DNA from: Qipengyuania sediminis
Lineage (GTDB): Bacteria > Pseudomonadota > Alphaproteobacteria > Sphingomonadales > Sphingomonadaceae
DNA: 64,000 nt
NCBI RefSeq assembly: GCF_004358425.1
Contig: NZ_CP037948.1
Span: 248,001 to 312,000, forward strand
Direction: 5' to 3'
A model generated the notes under the pieces. That model did not search any database and was not told where the DNA came from. It worked only from the letters and a program-made list of their open reading frames with translations. A program made the translations under genes and the position numbers. Below are positions 19,237-28,310 of the stretch, one piece after another. Positions within the stretch are counted from its first letter, which is position 1; every line of letters begins with the position of its first letter.

Positions 19237-20232
19237 ATGACCGCCGCTGCCCCCGCCGCCGCGCCAAGCGCGCTCGATCTCATCGGCAATACCCCGCTCG
19301 TCAGGCTCGCAGGGCCAAGCCGGGCCGCCGGGTGCGAGATCTTCGGCAAGTGCGAGTTTCTGAACCCGGGCGCATCCGTCAAGGACCGCGCCGCGCTGGC
19401 GATCGTCCGCGATGCCGAGGCCCGCGGGGAGCTTTCGCCCGGCGGCTGCGTGGTCGAGGGCACCGCGGGCAATACCGGTATCGGCCTCGCGCTCGTCTGC
19501 AATGCACTCGGCTATACCTGCATCATCGTGATGCCCGACAACCAGAGCCGCGAGAAGATGGACACGCTGCGCGCGCTGGGGGCGGAGCTGGTGCTGGTGC
19601 CGCCGACCAAATATTCGGACGCCAGCCATTTCGTCCATACCAGCCGGCGGCTGGCGCAGGAGACAAAGGGCGCGATCTGGGCGAACCAGTTCGACAATAT
19701 CGCCAACCGTCGCGGCCATATCGAGACCACCGCAGCCGAGATCTGGGATCAGATGGAAGGCCGGATCGACGGCTTCACCTGCGCCGCGGGAACCGGCGGC
19801 ACCATCGCCGGGGTCGGCCTGGGCCTGAAGGAGCGTGACCCGGCGGTCACTATCGCGCTGACCGATCCGCACGGCGCGGCGCTCTATTCCTATTACGCGC
19901 ATGGAGAGCTCGTGGCGGAGGGCAGTTCCGTCGCCGAGGGGATCGGGCAGGGGCGGATCACCGGCAATCTGGAAGGTGCGCCCATCGACACGCAGTTCCG
20001 CATTTCCGACGCGGAAGGCCTCCGGTGGACGCAGGCCCTGCTGCGCGAGGAGGGGCTGTGCCTGGGCCTCTCAAGCGGGATCAATGTCGCAGGCGCGGTG
20101 GCACTCGGGCGCCAGTTGCGGCGCGGCGGGAAGGAAACGCCGCGCATCGCGACGATCCTGTGCGATACCGGCTTCCGCTATCTCTCCACGCTTTACGATC
20201 CGCAATGGCTGGCCGCCAGGGGGCTTGCTTGA
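19237..20232 (+). CDS. cysK: Cysteine synthase A (O-acetylserine sulfhydrylase)
   Basis: 331 aa from the ATG at 19237; a TTG at 19201 is a weaker alternative. Fold-type II PLP enzyme: lysine in FLNPGASVKDRAAL (Lys49), substrate loop EGTAGNTGIGLA, and phosphate-binding CAAGTGGTIAGVG. SVKDR with TAGNTGIG resembles the cysteine synthase/CBS group. It makes cysteine from O-acetylserine and sulfide, fitting the cysE gene at 61955 and the sulfite reduction operon at 48-52 kb elsewhere in the window. Confidence 0.9.
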   Translation: MTAAAPAAAPSALDLIGNTPLVRLAGPSRAAGCEIFGKCEFLNPGASVKDRAALAIVRDAEARGELSPGGCVVEGTAGNTGIGLALVCNALGYTCIIVMPDNQSREKMDTLRALGAELVLVPPTKYSDASHFVHTSRRLAQETKGAIWANQFDNIANRRGHIETTAAEIWDQMEGRIDGFTCAAGTGGTIAGVGLGLKERDPAVTIALTDPHGAALYSYYAHGELVAEGSSVAEGIGQGRITGNLEGAPIDTQFRISDAEGLRWTQALLREEGLCLGLSSGINVAGAVALGRQLRRGGKETPRIATILCDTGFRYLSTLYDPQWLAARGLA

Positions 20233-20242
20233 CCGAGAGGCG

Positions 20243-20605
20243 ATGGGTTCTAATCTGGCAGTGATGAAGCGGCCTCTCATTTCCCGCCGTCCGGATCCCG
20301 AGGGCCCCGCCGGGTCGGTGCCGGCCGCCCCTCTCGGCGGCGGCCGGGGGGAGGCGATGCGGCGCCTGCAGATCGGTGCCAGCGGGCTTGCGGCGGTGCT
20401 GGTGCTTATCGGGCTCGCCAGCCTGGTGAAGGACCGGGCGAGCGAAGCGGACAGCACCGCGGTCGCGGGTGCCGCCGCCACCACCGCCCCTGCGCCCGCC
20501 ACCGACGCCGCCGATCCGCTCGCGGAAGCGGGGGTGGTGCCCGAAATCCCCGAAGCGCCGACGGGCACTCCCGCCGCGAGGCCCGCACCGGCGGATGGCG
20601 TCTAG
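20243..20605 (+). CDS. Hypothetical single-pass membrane protein
   Basis: 120 aa from the ATG at 20243, with GAGAGG close upstream (spacing only 2 nt; the ATG at 20264 is an alternative). A basic, Pro/Gly-rich N-terminus precedes one clear transmembrane helix around residues 40-57 (ASGLAAVLVLIGLASLV). An Ala/Pro/Thr-rich tail follows (TTAPAPATDAADP), probably periplasmic. No known domain was recognised. It begins 10 nt after cysK and its end overlaps the next gene by 11 nt, which supports it being real and translationally coupled. Confidence 0.6.
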   Translation: MGSNLAVMKRPLISRRPDPEGPAGSVPAAPLGGGRGEAMRRLQIGASGLAAVLVLIGLASLVKDRASEADSTAVAGAAATTAPAPATDAADPLAEAGVVPEIPEAPTGTPAARPAPADGV

Positions 20606-21311
20606 GCGAGCCGGGCCAGGCGCGCTCGCACTGGCGCTGACCCTGCTGATCGCTGCGGGGTGCGGACGCCAGGAGGCCAGGCCCGCGATAAAGCGGCCCG
20701 CTCTCGGCCTGATGAGCTCGCTGCCGCTCTATTGGGGGGAAGCCGGCACCACCTTCGGCGCGGTGCTGACCCCGGGCGCGGAGCCCGACTGGGTGCGCAT
20801 GGCGCTCGAAGAGCGCTACGCCCTGGTTCCGCTAGACGCGCTGGACGCAGCAGGCCTTGCGCCACTGCGCCTCTTGCTGCTGGCGCAGCCGCGGCCGCTC
20901 TCTCCGCGGGAGAATGTCGTGCTGGACGATTGGGTGCGCGGCGGCGGGCGGGTCCTGGTGCTTGCCGATCCCCTGCTGACCCGTCATTCGCGCTTCGCAC
21001 CCGGCGACCCGCGGCGCCCGCTGGACGTGGCGCTGCTATCCCCGATCCTGGCGCGGTGGGGCTTGAAGCTGCGCTTCGAGGACAAGGGCGGTGCCGGCGC
21101 AACCGATCTCGCGGGCACCCGCCTGCCCCTCGACGAGGCTGGGACCCTCCATGCGACGGCGGGGTCCAGCTGCCGGGCGCTGGCGGGCGCGGTGGCGATG
21201 CGCTGCCCCATCGGGCGGGGCGAGGTCGTCGTATTCGCCGATGCCGCGATCCTCGACGATCCGGAGCATCGCCCGGCACTGCGCGCCTTGCTCAAGGCCG
21301 CCTTCGGCTAG
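20595..21311 (+). CDS. Lipoprotein with GldG/ABC-auxiliary-like domain, function unknown
   Basis: 238 aa from the ATG at 20595. The N-terminus is a lipoprotein signal ending LLIAAGCGR (Cys about 21). The mature part contains MSSLPLYWGE, YALVPLDALD and the stretch DDWVRGGGRVLVLADPLLTR, reminiscent of the glutamine-amidotransferase-like/GldG-type domain of uncharacterised ABC auxiliary proteins. The role is unknown. It overlaps the preceding small membrane protein gene by 11 nt and lies 305 nt before mraZ on the same strand, so it may belong to a cysK-distal operon rather than to the dcw cluster. Confidence 0.65.
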   Translation: MASRRAGPGALALALTLLIAAGCGRQEARPAIKRPALGLMSSLPLYWGEAGTTFGAVLTPGAEPDWVRMALEERYALVPLDALDAAGLAPLRLLLLAQPRPLSPRENVVLDDWVRGGGRVLVLADPLLTRHSRFAPGDPRRPLDVALLSPILARWGLKLRFEDKGGAGATDLAGTRLPLDEAGTLHATAGSSCRALAGAVAMRCPIGRGEVVVFADAAILDDPEHRPALRALLKAAFG

Positions 21312-21616
21312 CAAGCGGGAAAATGCGGGAACGGTGCCTCCCGCCGATCTGCTCCTGAACGATTCCAAAATCTCGCGGTGAGCGCGGGCGCTTTGCCGCC
21401 GGTCAATTTAATACGCCATTTCAAGAGAATGTGGATATTTCCCGCGAAATCCCCGGATTGTCCCTTCCATCCCGAAGCCGCCCGCGATAAGCCTTCCCTG
21501 CATCGGACAGGATGTTTCGCGGCCGGGATTCTGCGTAGCGACGCGGGAATTTCGGATGCGCGCGCCGGGGGGCGCGGGCGGCATCGGTCCGGGCGGGTGT
21601 TTGGGGACCGGGCGAC
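21312..21616 (+). promoter_or_regulatory. dcw cluster upstream region (probable promoter region, no confident boxes)
   Basis: This 305 nt gap contains no credible gene. It has an A+T-rich island at about 21405-21450 inside otherwise G+C-rich DNA, the usual look of a promoter. Several GGG runs occur at 21591-21612, just before the mraZ GTG; MraZ is known to bind TGGGN repeats upstream of its own gene, but the spacing here is not regular. A DnaA-box-like 9-mer is listed separately. I cannot assign -35 and -10 elements. Confidence 0.45.
21430..21438 (-). promoter_or_regulatory. DnaA-box-like 9-mer upstream of mraZ
   Basis: The minus strand reads ATATCCACA, one mismatch from the E. coli R1 box TTATCCACA. 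It lies in the A+T-rich island upstream of the dcw cluster. Single 9-mers occur by chance, so this is only a candidate; the second one upstream of ftsZ raises its interest. Confidence 0.3.
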
Positions 21617-22099
21617 GTGTCATTCGCAGGCTATAGTGGACAGGCTTATGCGCCCGCCGGCGACAAGTCCCGCTTCGTCCTGCCGCCCTTGTTCCGCAAA
21701 GCTGTCAAGGACAGCAGCGACGGCCGCGTATTGTGCCTCGCCAAGCACGACCGGTGGACCTGCCTCGTCGGCTTCGGCCTCTCGCGCAAGGAGGAGCTGG
21801 AAGCCCAGCTCGACCGCGAGGAGGAGCGCGCCTTGCGCATGAACCTGGATTTCGACCGCGAGACCCGTTCAAGCCAGCTGAACGGCTTCGTCGAATTGCC
21901 CTTCGACGACAGCGGGCGCTTCGTCATGCCCGACTATCTGCGCCGCCTCGCCAATATCGAAGCCGGACTCTTCGTCCAGGGCGGCGGTCGCTTCTTCACG
22001 CTCTGGAACCCGGCGGAGCTCGCCAAGATGGGTGATGACTGGGCAGCGGCGAAGGCGGCGTGCGCGGCGCTGACCGCCGATGCGGGGAGCGCGCGATGA
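21617..22099 (+). CDS. mraZ: Transcriptional regulator MraZ
   Basis: 160 aa from the GTG at 21617, with GGGGA about 10 nt upstream. Two SpoVT-AbrB-like halves are visible: [16 protein letters not shown] near the N-terminus and [17 protein letters not shown] in the second half, the standard duplicated MraZ motif. MraZ is a ring-forming DNA-binding protein that autoregulates the dcw cluster. Its stop overlaps the rsmH start (ATGA). Confidence 0.95.
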   Translation: MSFAGYSGQAYAPAGDKSRFVLPPLFRKAVKDSSDGRVLCLAKHDRWTCLVGFGLSRKEELEAQLDREEERALRMNLDFDRETRSSQLNGFVELPFDDSGRFVMPDYLRRLANIEAGLFVQGGGRFFTLWNPAELAKMGDDWAAAKAACAALTADAGSAR

Positions 22100-23031
22100 C
22101 CGCTGCCCATGTCCCGGTTCTGCTCGATGAAGTGGTCGTCGCGCTTGCTCCCCAGCCGGGCGACGTGCTTGTCGATGCGACCTTCGGCGCGGGCGGCTAT
22201 AGCCGCGCGCTGCTTGCGAAGGGCGCCGTGGTCCACGCTTTCGACCGCGATCCGGACGCCATCGCCGCCGGGCAGGCATGGCCGGAAGCCGGGGAAAACC
22301 CGCCGCGGCTTGTTCTCCATCCGCGCCGCTTCTCCGAGATGGCGGCGGCGCTGCGTGATGCGGGCGTAGCGCGGGTGGACGGGGTCGTGATGGATATCGG
22401 TGTCAGCTCGATGCAGCTCGACCGGGCGGAGCGCGGCTTCGCCTTCGCATTGAATGGCCCGCTCGACATGCGCATGAGCCAGGAGGGGCCGAGCGCTGCG
22501 GACTTCGTCAACACCGCCGCGGAAGCCGATATCGCCGATGTGCTGTTCCGCTACGGCGAGGAGCGCCAGTCGCGCCGCGTGGCGCGCGCCATCGTCGCGG
22601 CCCGGCCGCTTTCCACCACCGGCGATCTCGCTGCGGCGGTGCGAAAGGCGCTCGGCCATCATCCGGGCGCGCCCAGGGACCCGGCCACCCGCAGCTTCCA
22701 GGCGATCCGCATCCATGTGAACGGCGAGCTCGACGAGCTGTCGGCCGGGCTCGGAGACGCGACGCAGATACTATGCCCCGGCGGTCGGCTGGCGGTGGTC
22801 AGCTTCCACAGCCTCGAAGATCGCATCGTCAAGCGCTTCCTTCGCGACGGCGGCGAAGCGCGTGCTGGCTCGCGCCATATTCCGCTGCCGCAGCAGCGCG
22901 GCGCGCTCTACGAGCGGGTGGCGAAGGCGGTTAAGCCGGGCGAGGCAGAGATCGCGCGCAATCCGCGCGCCAGGTCCGCCGTCTTGCGTGCTGCGGTCCG
23001 CACCGCTGTCCCTTTCGAGGCAGCCGCCTGA
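22096..23031 (+). CDS. rsmH: 16S rRNA (cytosine1402-N4)-methyltransferase
   Basis: 311 aa from the ATG at 22096, which overlaps the mraZ stop. SAM-binding [37 protein letters not shown] and the C-terminal [15 protein letters not shown] are diagnostic of RsmH/MraW. It methylates C1402 of 16S rRNA. Second gene of the dcw cluster; its TGA shares one base with the ftsL ATG. Confidence 0.97.
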   Translation: MTAAHVPVLLDEVVVALAPQPGDVLVDATFGAGGYSRALLAKGAVVHAFDRDPDAIAAGQAWPEAGENPPRLVLHPRRFSEMAAALRDAGVARVDGVVMDIGVSSMQLDRAERGFAFALNGPLDMRMSQEGPSAADFVNTAAEADIADVLFRYGEERQSRRVARAIVAARPLSTTGDLAAAVRKALGHHPGAPRDPATRSFQAIRIHVNGELDELSAGLGDATQILCPGGRLAVVSFHSLEDRIVKRFLRDGGEARAGSRHIPLPQQRGALYERVAKAVKPGEAEIARNPRARSAVLRAAVRTAVPFEAAA

Positions 23032-23591
23032 TGGCCAGCCAGGCGATCAAGCAGGGCAGCCGGCTGCGCCACGCCAGCTGGGCCGCGGTTCTCTCGGCCG
23101 CGCTCGGGCTGTTTCTCGCGCTGACCTTCCATGTCAATGCGATCAAGAGCGAGGTCCGCCTCGCGGAGCGCCGCATCGTCCAGCTCGAACGCGAGAAGCT
23201 GCGGCTGGAGACCGAGTTCGAATCGCGCGCCAGCCAGCGTCAGCTCGCCGAATGGAACGCGGTCGATTTCGGCTACGTCGCGCCGCGCGCGGGACAGTTC
23301 CTTGAGAGCGAGGCGCAGCTCGCCAGCCTCGGCACGCCCAACCATGCCGATGCGCCCCGGCCGATCCGCGTCGCACGCGCCGCTCCGCCGCCGCCGCCTG
23401 AAGACACGCTCGCCGAATGGGTCTCGCCTTTGAGCGGTCAGCCGATGGCGGGCGCGAACACCCCGGAAGCAAGCGACGCCGTGGCGGAAGCCGCGCGCCG
23501 CGCCGCCGCCAAGGGGGCGACAACGCTCGCCGAGCGGCTGGCGGAACGTGGCACGCCCGACGTGACCGGACTTGGCGAGGCGCGGCAGTGA
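23031..23591 (+). CDS. ftsL: Cell division protein FtsL
   Basis: 186 aa. A short cytoplasmic N-terminus is followed by one transmembrane segment (about residues 18-35, SWAAVLSAALGLFLALTF) and a leucine-zipper-like coiled coil (ERRIVQLEREKLRLETEFESR), the FtsL pattern. The identity rests mainly on topology and position between rsmH and ftsI. It is longer than E. coli FtsL because of a Pro/Ala-rich tail from about residue 105 (APPPPPEDTLAEW onward). In the family it joins FtsB and FtsQ in the divisome. Confidence 0.85.
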   Translation: MASQAIKQGSRLRHASWAAVLSAALGLFLALTFHVNAIKSEVRLAERRIVQLEREKLRLETEFESRASQRQLAEWNAVDFGYVAPRAGQFLESEAQLASLGTPNHADAPRPIRVARAAPPPPPEDTLAEWVSPLSGQPMAGANTPEASDAVAEAARRAAAKGATTLAERLAERGTPDVTGLGEARQ

Positions 23592-25372
23592 ACGCCTATA
23601 GCCCCCACGCCTTCGCCGCGCCCGGCGGCCTTGCCGCAGGCTTTCCGCTCGGCAGCCGCGTCAGCCCGCCGGTAAAGCGCGTCCAGCTCGCCACCGCGCG
23701 GCAGGTGGCGCTGCTCACCGCCAAGCAGCGCGTGTTGTGGGTCGCCTGCGGCTTCCTCGTCATCGCCGCGCTAGCCTTGCTGCGGATCGGCTATATCGGC
23801 GCCTCCGATCGCGCGCTCGCGGTCACGCCCTTCGACGAGGCGCTGCTGCCGCCGCGCGGCGAGATCGTCGATCGCAACGGCGCGCCGCTGGCGCGGGCCT
23901 TCCCCGCCTATTCGCTGTGGTTCAATCCCGATGCGCTGGGGGAGGGCGAGCCTGCGCTGGTCCGCACGCCCGCCGAGGTCGCGCGCGCTCTGAAGGCGAT
24001 CTTCTCCGATCTGGACGAAGCGAAGGTCGCAAGGCAACTCGCCGGGCGCAAGGGCTTGTACCTGCGCAAGCGGGTGATGCCGGAAGAGGCGAACCGGGTG
24101 CTCGCGATCGGCGAGCTCGCGCTCGAGATGCCCGAGGAGATCGACCGGCATTATCCGCAAGGACCGATGGGCGCGCATATCCTGGGCTATGTCGGGGCCG
24201 ACGGACGCGGCCGCATCGGCATGGAGCAGGTGCTCGACGAAAGGCTGCGCGACCGCGAGCGGCTGATGGAGCCCGCCTCCCTCAGCGTCGACCTGCGGGT
24301 CCAGGGCGCGCTGGAGGACGAGCTCTACCGCGGGATGCGGCTGGTGAACGCGGTCGGCGCGGCGGGGATCATTCTCGACGTCGATACCGGCGAGGTGTTG
24401 GCGCTCGCCTCGCTGCCGAGCTTCGACCCCAACCGCATCAACGACGCCAATGTCGGCTATATGTTCAACCGGGTGACCAACCAGGTCTATGAGCTTGGCT
24501 CGACCTTCAAGCCGCTGACCGTGGCAGCGGGGATCGACGCTGGCACGATCCGCGACATGGGGCGGCGCTATTCCTCCTCGCCCTTCCCGATCGGCGGCTT
24601 CACCATCAAGGATCTGAAGCCGCATGGCGACCTCAACACGCCCGAAATGCTGATGTATTCCAGCAATGTCGTCACCGCGCACATGGTCCGCGACATGGGG
24701 GCGGAGCGGCTGAAGAAGGTTATGGCCGATCTCGGCATGAACGAGCGGCCGGCCATCGAACTGCCGGCGCGCGGGTTCCCGCTGTGGCGGCGGGGCGAAT
24801 GGGAGCTCCTGACCGGAATGACCGTGGGATACGGCCACGGCATCGCGGTGACGCCCCTCCATCTGGCGCAGGCCTATGCCGCGATGGTCAACGGCGGCAT
24901 CTGGCGGCCCGCGACCGTTCACAAGCTTGCTCCCGGCGCCGCGCCGCGCGGCCGGCGTGTCTTCAAGGCCAGCACCAGCGCACGGATGCGCCAGCTGCTG
25001 CGCACCATCACGCTGTTCGGCACCGGCAAGAAGGCCGATGCGCCCGGCTACCGCGTCGGCGGCAAGACGGGGAGCGCGGAGAAGCCGAGCGCAGGGGGCT
25101 ATGCCAAGACCAGCCTTGTTTCCACATTCGCCGCCGCCTTCCCGATGGACCGGCCGCGCTATGTCGTGATCGCGATGCTGGACGAGCCCAAGGGCACCGC
25201 GGCGAGCGCCTTCCAGCGCACCGCCGGCTGGACCGCGGCGCCGATCGTCGGCCGGCTGGTCCCGCGCGTCGGCCCTATGCTGGGCGTCCTTCCCGACGAC
25301 AACCGCGACGTCGACATCAGCGATCTCGTCCCTCTGATCCCCGCCGCGCAGAAGGCGCCGGGCGCGGAATGA
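23588..25372 (+). CDS. ftsI: Peptidoglycan D,D-transpeptidase FtsI (PBP3)
   Basis: 594 aa from the GTG at 23588, overlapping the ftsL stop (GTGA). One N-terminal transmembrane helix (VLWVACGFLVIAALALL, about residues 49-65) precedes the PBP dimerisation domain (RGEIVDRNGAPLA). The transpeptidase domain has SxxK in LGSTFKPL (Ser about 305), SxN in YSSNVV, and KTG in GGKTGSAEKP. It cross-links septal peptidoglycan with FtsW. Its stop overlaps murE. Confidence 0.97.
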   Translation: MNAYSPHAFAAPGGLAAGFPLGSRVSPPVKRVQLATARQVALLTAKQRVLWVACGFLVIAALALLRIGYIGASDRALAVTPFDEALLPPRGEIVDRNGAPLARAFPAYSLWFNPDALGEGEPALVRTPAEVARALKAIFSDLDEAKVARQLAGRKGLYLRKRVMPEEANRVLAIGELALEMPEEIDRHYPQGPMGAHILGYVGADGRGRIGMEQVLDERLRDRERLMEPASLSVDLRVQGALEDELYRGMRLVNAVGAAGIILDVDTGEVLALASLPSFDPNRINDANVGYMFNRVTNQVYELGSTFKPLTVAAGIDAGTIRDMGRRYSSSPFPIGGFTIKDLKPHGDLNTPEMLMYSSNVVTAHMVRDMGAERLKKVMADLGMNERPAIELPARGFPLWRRGEWELLTGMTVGYGHGIAVTPLHLAQAYAAMVNGGIWRPATVHKLAPGAAPRGRRVFKASTSARMRQLLRTITLFGTGKKADAPGYRVGGKTGSAEKPSAGGYAKTSLVSTFAAAFPMDRPRYVVIAMLDEPKGTAASAFQRTAGWTAAPIVGRLVPRVGPMLGVLPDDNRDVDISDLVPLIPAAQKAPGAE

Positions 25373-26844
25373 AGCTCGCGCGCTTGCTCGCCGAAGCGGG
25401 TCACGAGAACGACGGAGCGGGCGAGGTCGAAGTGACGGGCTTCGCGATCGACCACCGCAGGGTCGCGCCGGGCACCATCTTCGGCGCATTTGCAGGTTCG
25501 CGTGTCGATGGTGAAGGTTTCATCGGCGACGCGGTGCAGGCGGGCGCGGTGGCGGTGGTGGCCCGTCCCGAGGCGAAGGTGGTAGGCGCCCGGCATATCG
25601 CCGATGCCGTGCCCCGCCGTGCCTTCGCCCGGCTCGCCGCGCGCTTTTTCAGCCCTGTGCCCGCGACGCTGGCCGCGGTGACGGGCACCAATGGCAAGAC
25701 CTCCACCGTCGAGCTCACTCGCCAGATCTGGCGCATGGCGGGGGAGCGCGCGGCAAGCATCGGGACTCTCGGCGTCACCACGCCCGATGAAAGCGTCGCC
25801 ACCGGGCTGACCACGCCCGACATCGTCACTTTCCTCGCCAATCTTTCGGGTCTGGCGCGCGAGGGCGTGACCCACGTCGCCTATGAAGCGAGCAGCCACG
25901 GACTCGACCAGTACCGCAACGAGGGCGTGCGCCCCCAGGCCGTCGCCTTCACCAATCTTTCGCGCGATCACCTCGACTATCACGCGGACATGGAGACCTA
26001 CTTCGCTGCCAAGATGCGTCTCTTCGACGAAGTCGCGGCGGACAGCGGGACGGCAGTGGTGTGGATGGATGCACAGCCCGATGATTGGGCGCGGCGCGCG
26101 TTCGGCCATGCCGAACGGCGCGGACTGAACGTGATGACCGTGGGCGAAGGCGGCAGCGCGATCCGCCTCGTCTCGCGCGAGTCCGGCCAGCTCGGCCAGA
26201 AGCTTACGATCGAGCACGGCGGGGAGACCAGCACGATCGCCCTGCCGCTCATCGGCGCCTATCAGGCCGCCAATGCGCTCACCGCGGCTGGCCTCGCGCT
26301 CGCGACCGGAACCCCGGCGGCGCAAGTTTGGGACGCGCTCGGCCGGTTGCAACCGGTGCGCGGACGGCTGGAGCGTGCCGCGATCACTGCGCGCGGCGCG
26401 CCGGTCTATGTCGATTACGCGCATACGCCCGATGCGATCGGGGCCGCCATCGCGGCCTTGCGGCCGCACGTGACCGCGCGGCTCATCACTGTGCTCGGCG
26501 CGGGCGGCGACCGCGATCACGGCAAGCGCGCGCCGATGGGTCAAGCGGCGGCCCATGGCTCCGACCTCGTGATCGTGACCGACGACAATCCGCGGGGCGA
26601 GGATCCGGCCGCGATCCGCGGCGCGGTGCTGGCAGGCGCGGGACCGGGGGCGCGAGAGATCGGCGACCGGCGCGAGGCGATCGCCGCCGCCGTCGCTGAA
26701 GCGGGCGAGGGAGACATCGTGCTCATCGCGGGCAAGGGACATGAGCAGGGACAAATTGTGGGATCGGGACCGAAGATGCGCATGCTGCCTTTCGACGACG
26801 TGACGGTGGCGCGCGAATGCGCAGGCGGGGATTTGGCGGCATGA
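25369..26844 (+). CDS. murE: UDP-MurNAc-L-Ala-D-Glu:meso-diaminopimelate ligase
   Basis: 491 aa from the ATG at 25369 (ATGA overlap with ftsI). ATP site TGTNGKTSTVEL (about residue 105), YEASSHGLDQ, and the meso-DAP specificity motif DNPR in TDDNPRGEDP near residue 405, so the third peptide residue is predicted to be meso-DAP as in most Gram-negatives. Cytoplasmic Mur ligase; the next step is MurF, whose gene overlaps the stop. Confidence 0.97.
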   Translation: MKLARLLAEAGHENDGAGEVEVTGFAIDHRRVAPGTIFGAFAGSRVDGEGFIGDAVQAGAVAVVARPEAKVVGARHIADAVPRRAFARLAARFFSPVPATLAAVTGTNGKTSTVELTRQIWRMAGERAASIGTLGVTTPDESVATGLTTPDIVTFLANLSGLAREGVTHVAYEASSHGLDQYRNEGVRPQAVAFTNLSRDHLDYHADMETYFAAKMRLFDEVAADSGTAVVWMDAQPDDWARRAFGHAERRGLNVMTVGEGGSAIRLVSRESGQLGQKLTIEHGGETSTIALPLIGAYQAANALTAAGLALATGTPAAQVWDALGRLQPVRGRLERAAITARGAPVYVDYAHTPDAIGAAIAALRPHVTARLITVLGAGGDRDHGKRAPMGQAAAHGSDLVIVTDDNPRGEDPAAIRGAVLAGAGPGAREIGDRREAIAAAVAEAGEGDIVLIAGKGHEQGQIVGSGPKMRMLPFDDVTVARECAGGDLAA

Positions 26845-28310
26845 CGCCTGCGATCCTGCGCCATCCCGCGCTCAAGCGCTGGCCGGTCTTCGCGGAGGAC
26901 CGCCTGCCTATGGCGCTGTGGAGCGCGGCCGAGATCGCGGCGGCCACGGGCGGCACGGCAAGCGGCGACTTCCAAAGCGCCGGTGTCGAGACCGATTCTC
27001 GCGACGTGCGCGGCGGTGATCTCTTCGTCGCGCTGAAGGGGGAGGCGATGGACGGCCATGCTTTCGTCGAGGCCGCCTTCGCCAGGGGCGCTTCGGCGGC
27101 GCTGGTCGATCGCCCGGTTGCGGGGCCGCATGTTCTGGTCGCGGATACGGGCGAGGCGCTGCGCGCCCTGGCCCATGCGGCGCGGGATCGCACCCCGGCG
27201 AAGATCGTCGGCGTGACCGGATCGGTGGGCAAGACAGGCGTCAAGGAAGCGCTCTTCGCCGCGCTTGAACGGGCCAGCCGGGGGGCCACACATCGCTCGA
27301 TAAGAAGCTATAACAACCATGTCGGCGTGCCCTTGAGCCTGGCGCGGATGCCGGCGCGCAGCCGCTACGCCGTGTTCGAGATGGGTATGAACCACGCGGG
27401 CGAGATCGACGCCCTGGCCCGCCAGGTGCGCCCGCATGTCGCCGTCATCACCGCGATCGCGCCCGCGCATATCGAGAATCTGGGCAGCATGGAGGCGATC
27501 GCCGATGCCAAGGCGGAGATCTTTGCGGGCCTCGAGCCGGGCGGCACCGCGGTGATCCCGGCGGATAGCGAATATCACGGCCAGCTAGAGGCCGCGGCGC
27601 GGGCGGCGGGGGCGCGGATCGTGAGCTTCGGCAGCTCGCCCCACGCAACCATGCGATTGCTCGACGCGATCCCGAGTGCCAATGGCGGAAGCCTCGTTAC
27701 TTGCGAGCATCCGGCGGGGCGCCTCTGCTATACCGTGGCCGAGCCGGGCGGTCATTGGGTGGCCAATTCGCTGGCCGTTATGGCGGGGGTTCTGGCGGCG
27801 GGGGGCGACCTCGCCGCCGCGGGCCTCAGCCTTGCCGAGATGGGCGGCCTCAAGGGCCGCGGCGCGCGCCACCGGATCGCGGCGGCGGGTGGGCACGCGA
27901 CCTTGATCGACGAAAGCTACAATGCCAACCCCGCCTCGATGCGCGCCACGCTCGCTGCGCTCGGCCAGACGCCCGCGGGCCGCCGCATCGCGGTGCTGGG
28001 CGCGATGAAGGAGCTGGGCGATTTCGGCCCCGCCTTCCATCTGGCGCTCGCCGAGCCGATCGCCGCGGCCCGGCTCGACCAGCTGGTGCTGGTGGGCGAG
28101 GAGATGGCAGCGCTCGCGCGCGAGCTGGGGAAAGCGGGGAGCGCAGCCCTTGGCGGCACGCCCGCCGTCACTCATGCCCGCGGCGCTGCCGAGGCGATCG
28201 GCGCGCTCGAGCAGTTCGGCCTCATCGCGGGCGATGCGGTGCTGGTGAAGGGCTCGAACTCGGTCGGCCTCGGCCGCGTCGTGGACCACTTCGCCCGCCG
28301 GGAGCGGTAA
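26841..28310 (+). CDS. murF: UDP-MurNAc-tripeptide:D-Ala-D-Ala ligase
   Basis: 489 aa from the ATG at 26841, which overlaps the murE stop as ATGA. An alternative ATG at 26910 ([15 protein letters not shown]) has GGAGG about 11 nt upstream and would match the usual MurF N-terminus, so the first 23 residues are uncertain. Motifs: ATP loop [15 protein letters not shown] (atypical Val-Gly for Asn-Gly), [12 protein letters not shown], and [13 protein letters not shown]. It adds D-Ala-D-Ala to the UDP-tripeptide. Confidence 0.95.
   Translation: MTPAILRHPALKRWPVFAEDRLPMALWSAAEIAAATGGTASGDFQSAGVETDSRDVRGGDLFVALKGEAMDGHAFVEAAFARGASAALVDRPVAGPHVLVADTGEALRALAHAARDRTPAKIVGVTGSVGKTGVKEALFAALERASRGATHRSIRSYNNHVGVPLSLARMPARSRYAVFEMGMNHAGEIDALARQVRPHVAVITAIAPAHIENLGSMEAIADAKAEIFAGLEPGGTAVIPADSEYHGQLEAAARAAGARIVSFGSSPHATMRLLDAIPSANGGSLVTCEHPAGRLCYTVAEPGGHWVANSLAVMAGVLAAGGDLAAAGLSLAEMGGLKGRGARHRIAAAGGHATLIDESYNANPASMRATLAALGQTPAGRRIAVLGAMKELGDFGPAFHLALAEPIAAARLDQLVLVGEEMAALARELGKAGSAALGGTPAVTHARGAAEAIGALEQFGLIAGDAVLVKGSNSVGLGRVVDHFARRER

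Noticed and set aside
21405-21445. CtrA site (TTAA-N7-TTAA) in the dcw upstream region
   Set aside because: TTAA is followed at 7 nt by TTTC, only a half match; too weak to claim.
21591-21612. GGG-rich stretch before mraZ as MraZ operator boxes
   Set aside because: MraZ boxes should be TGGGN repeats at regular spacing; the GGG runs at 21591, 21595, 21603 and 21610 are irregular and such runs are common in this G+C-rich DNA.
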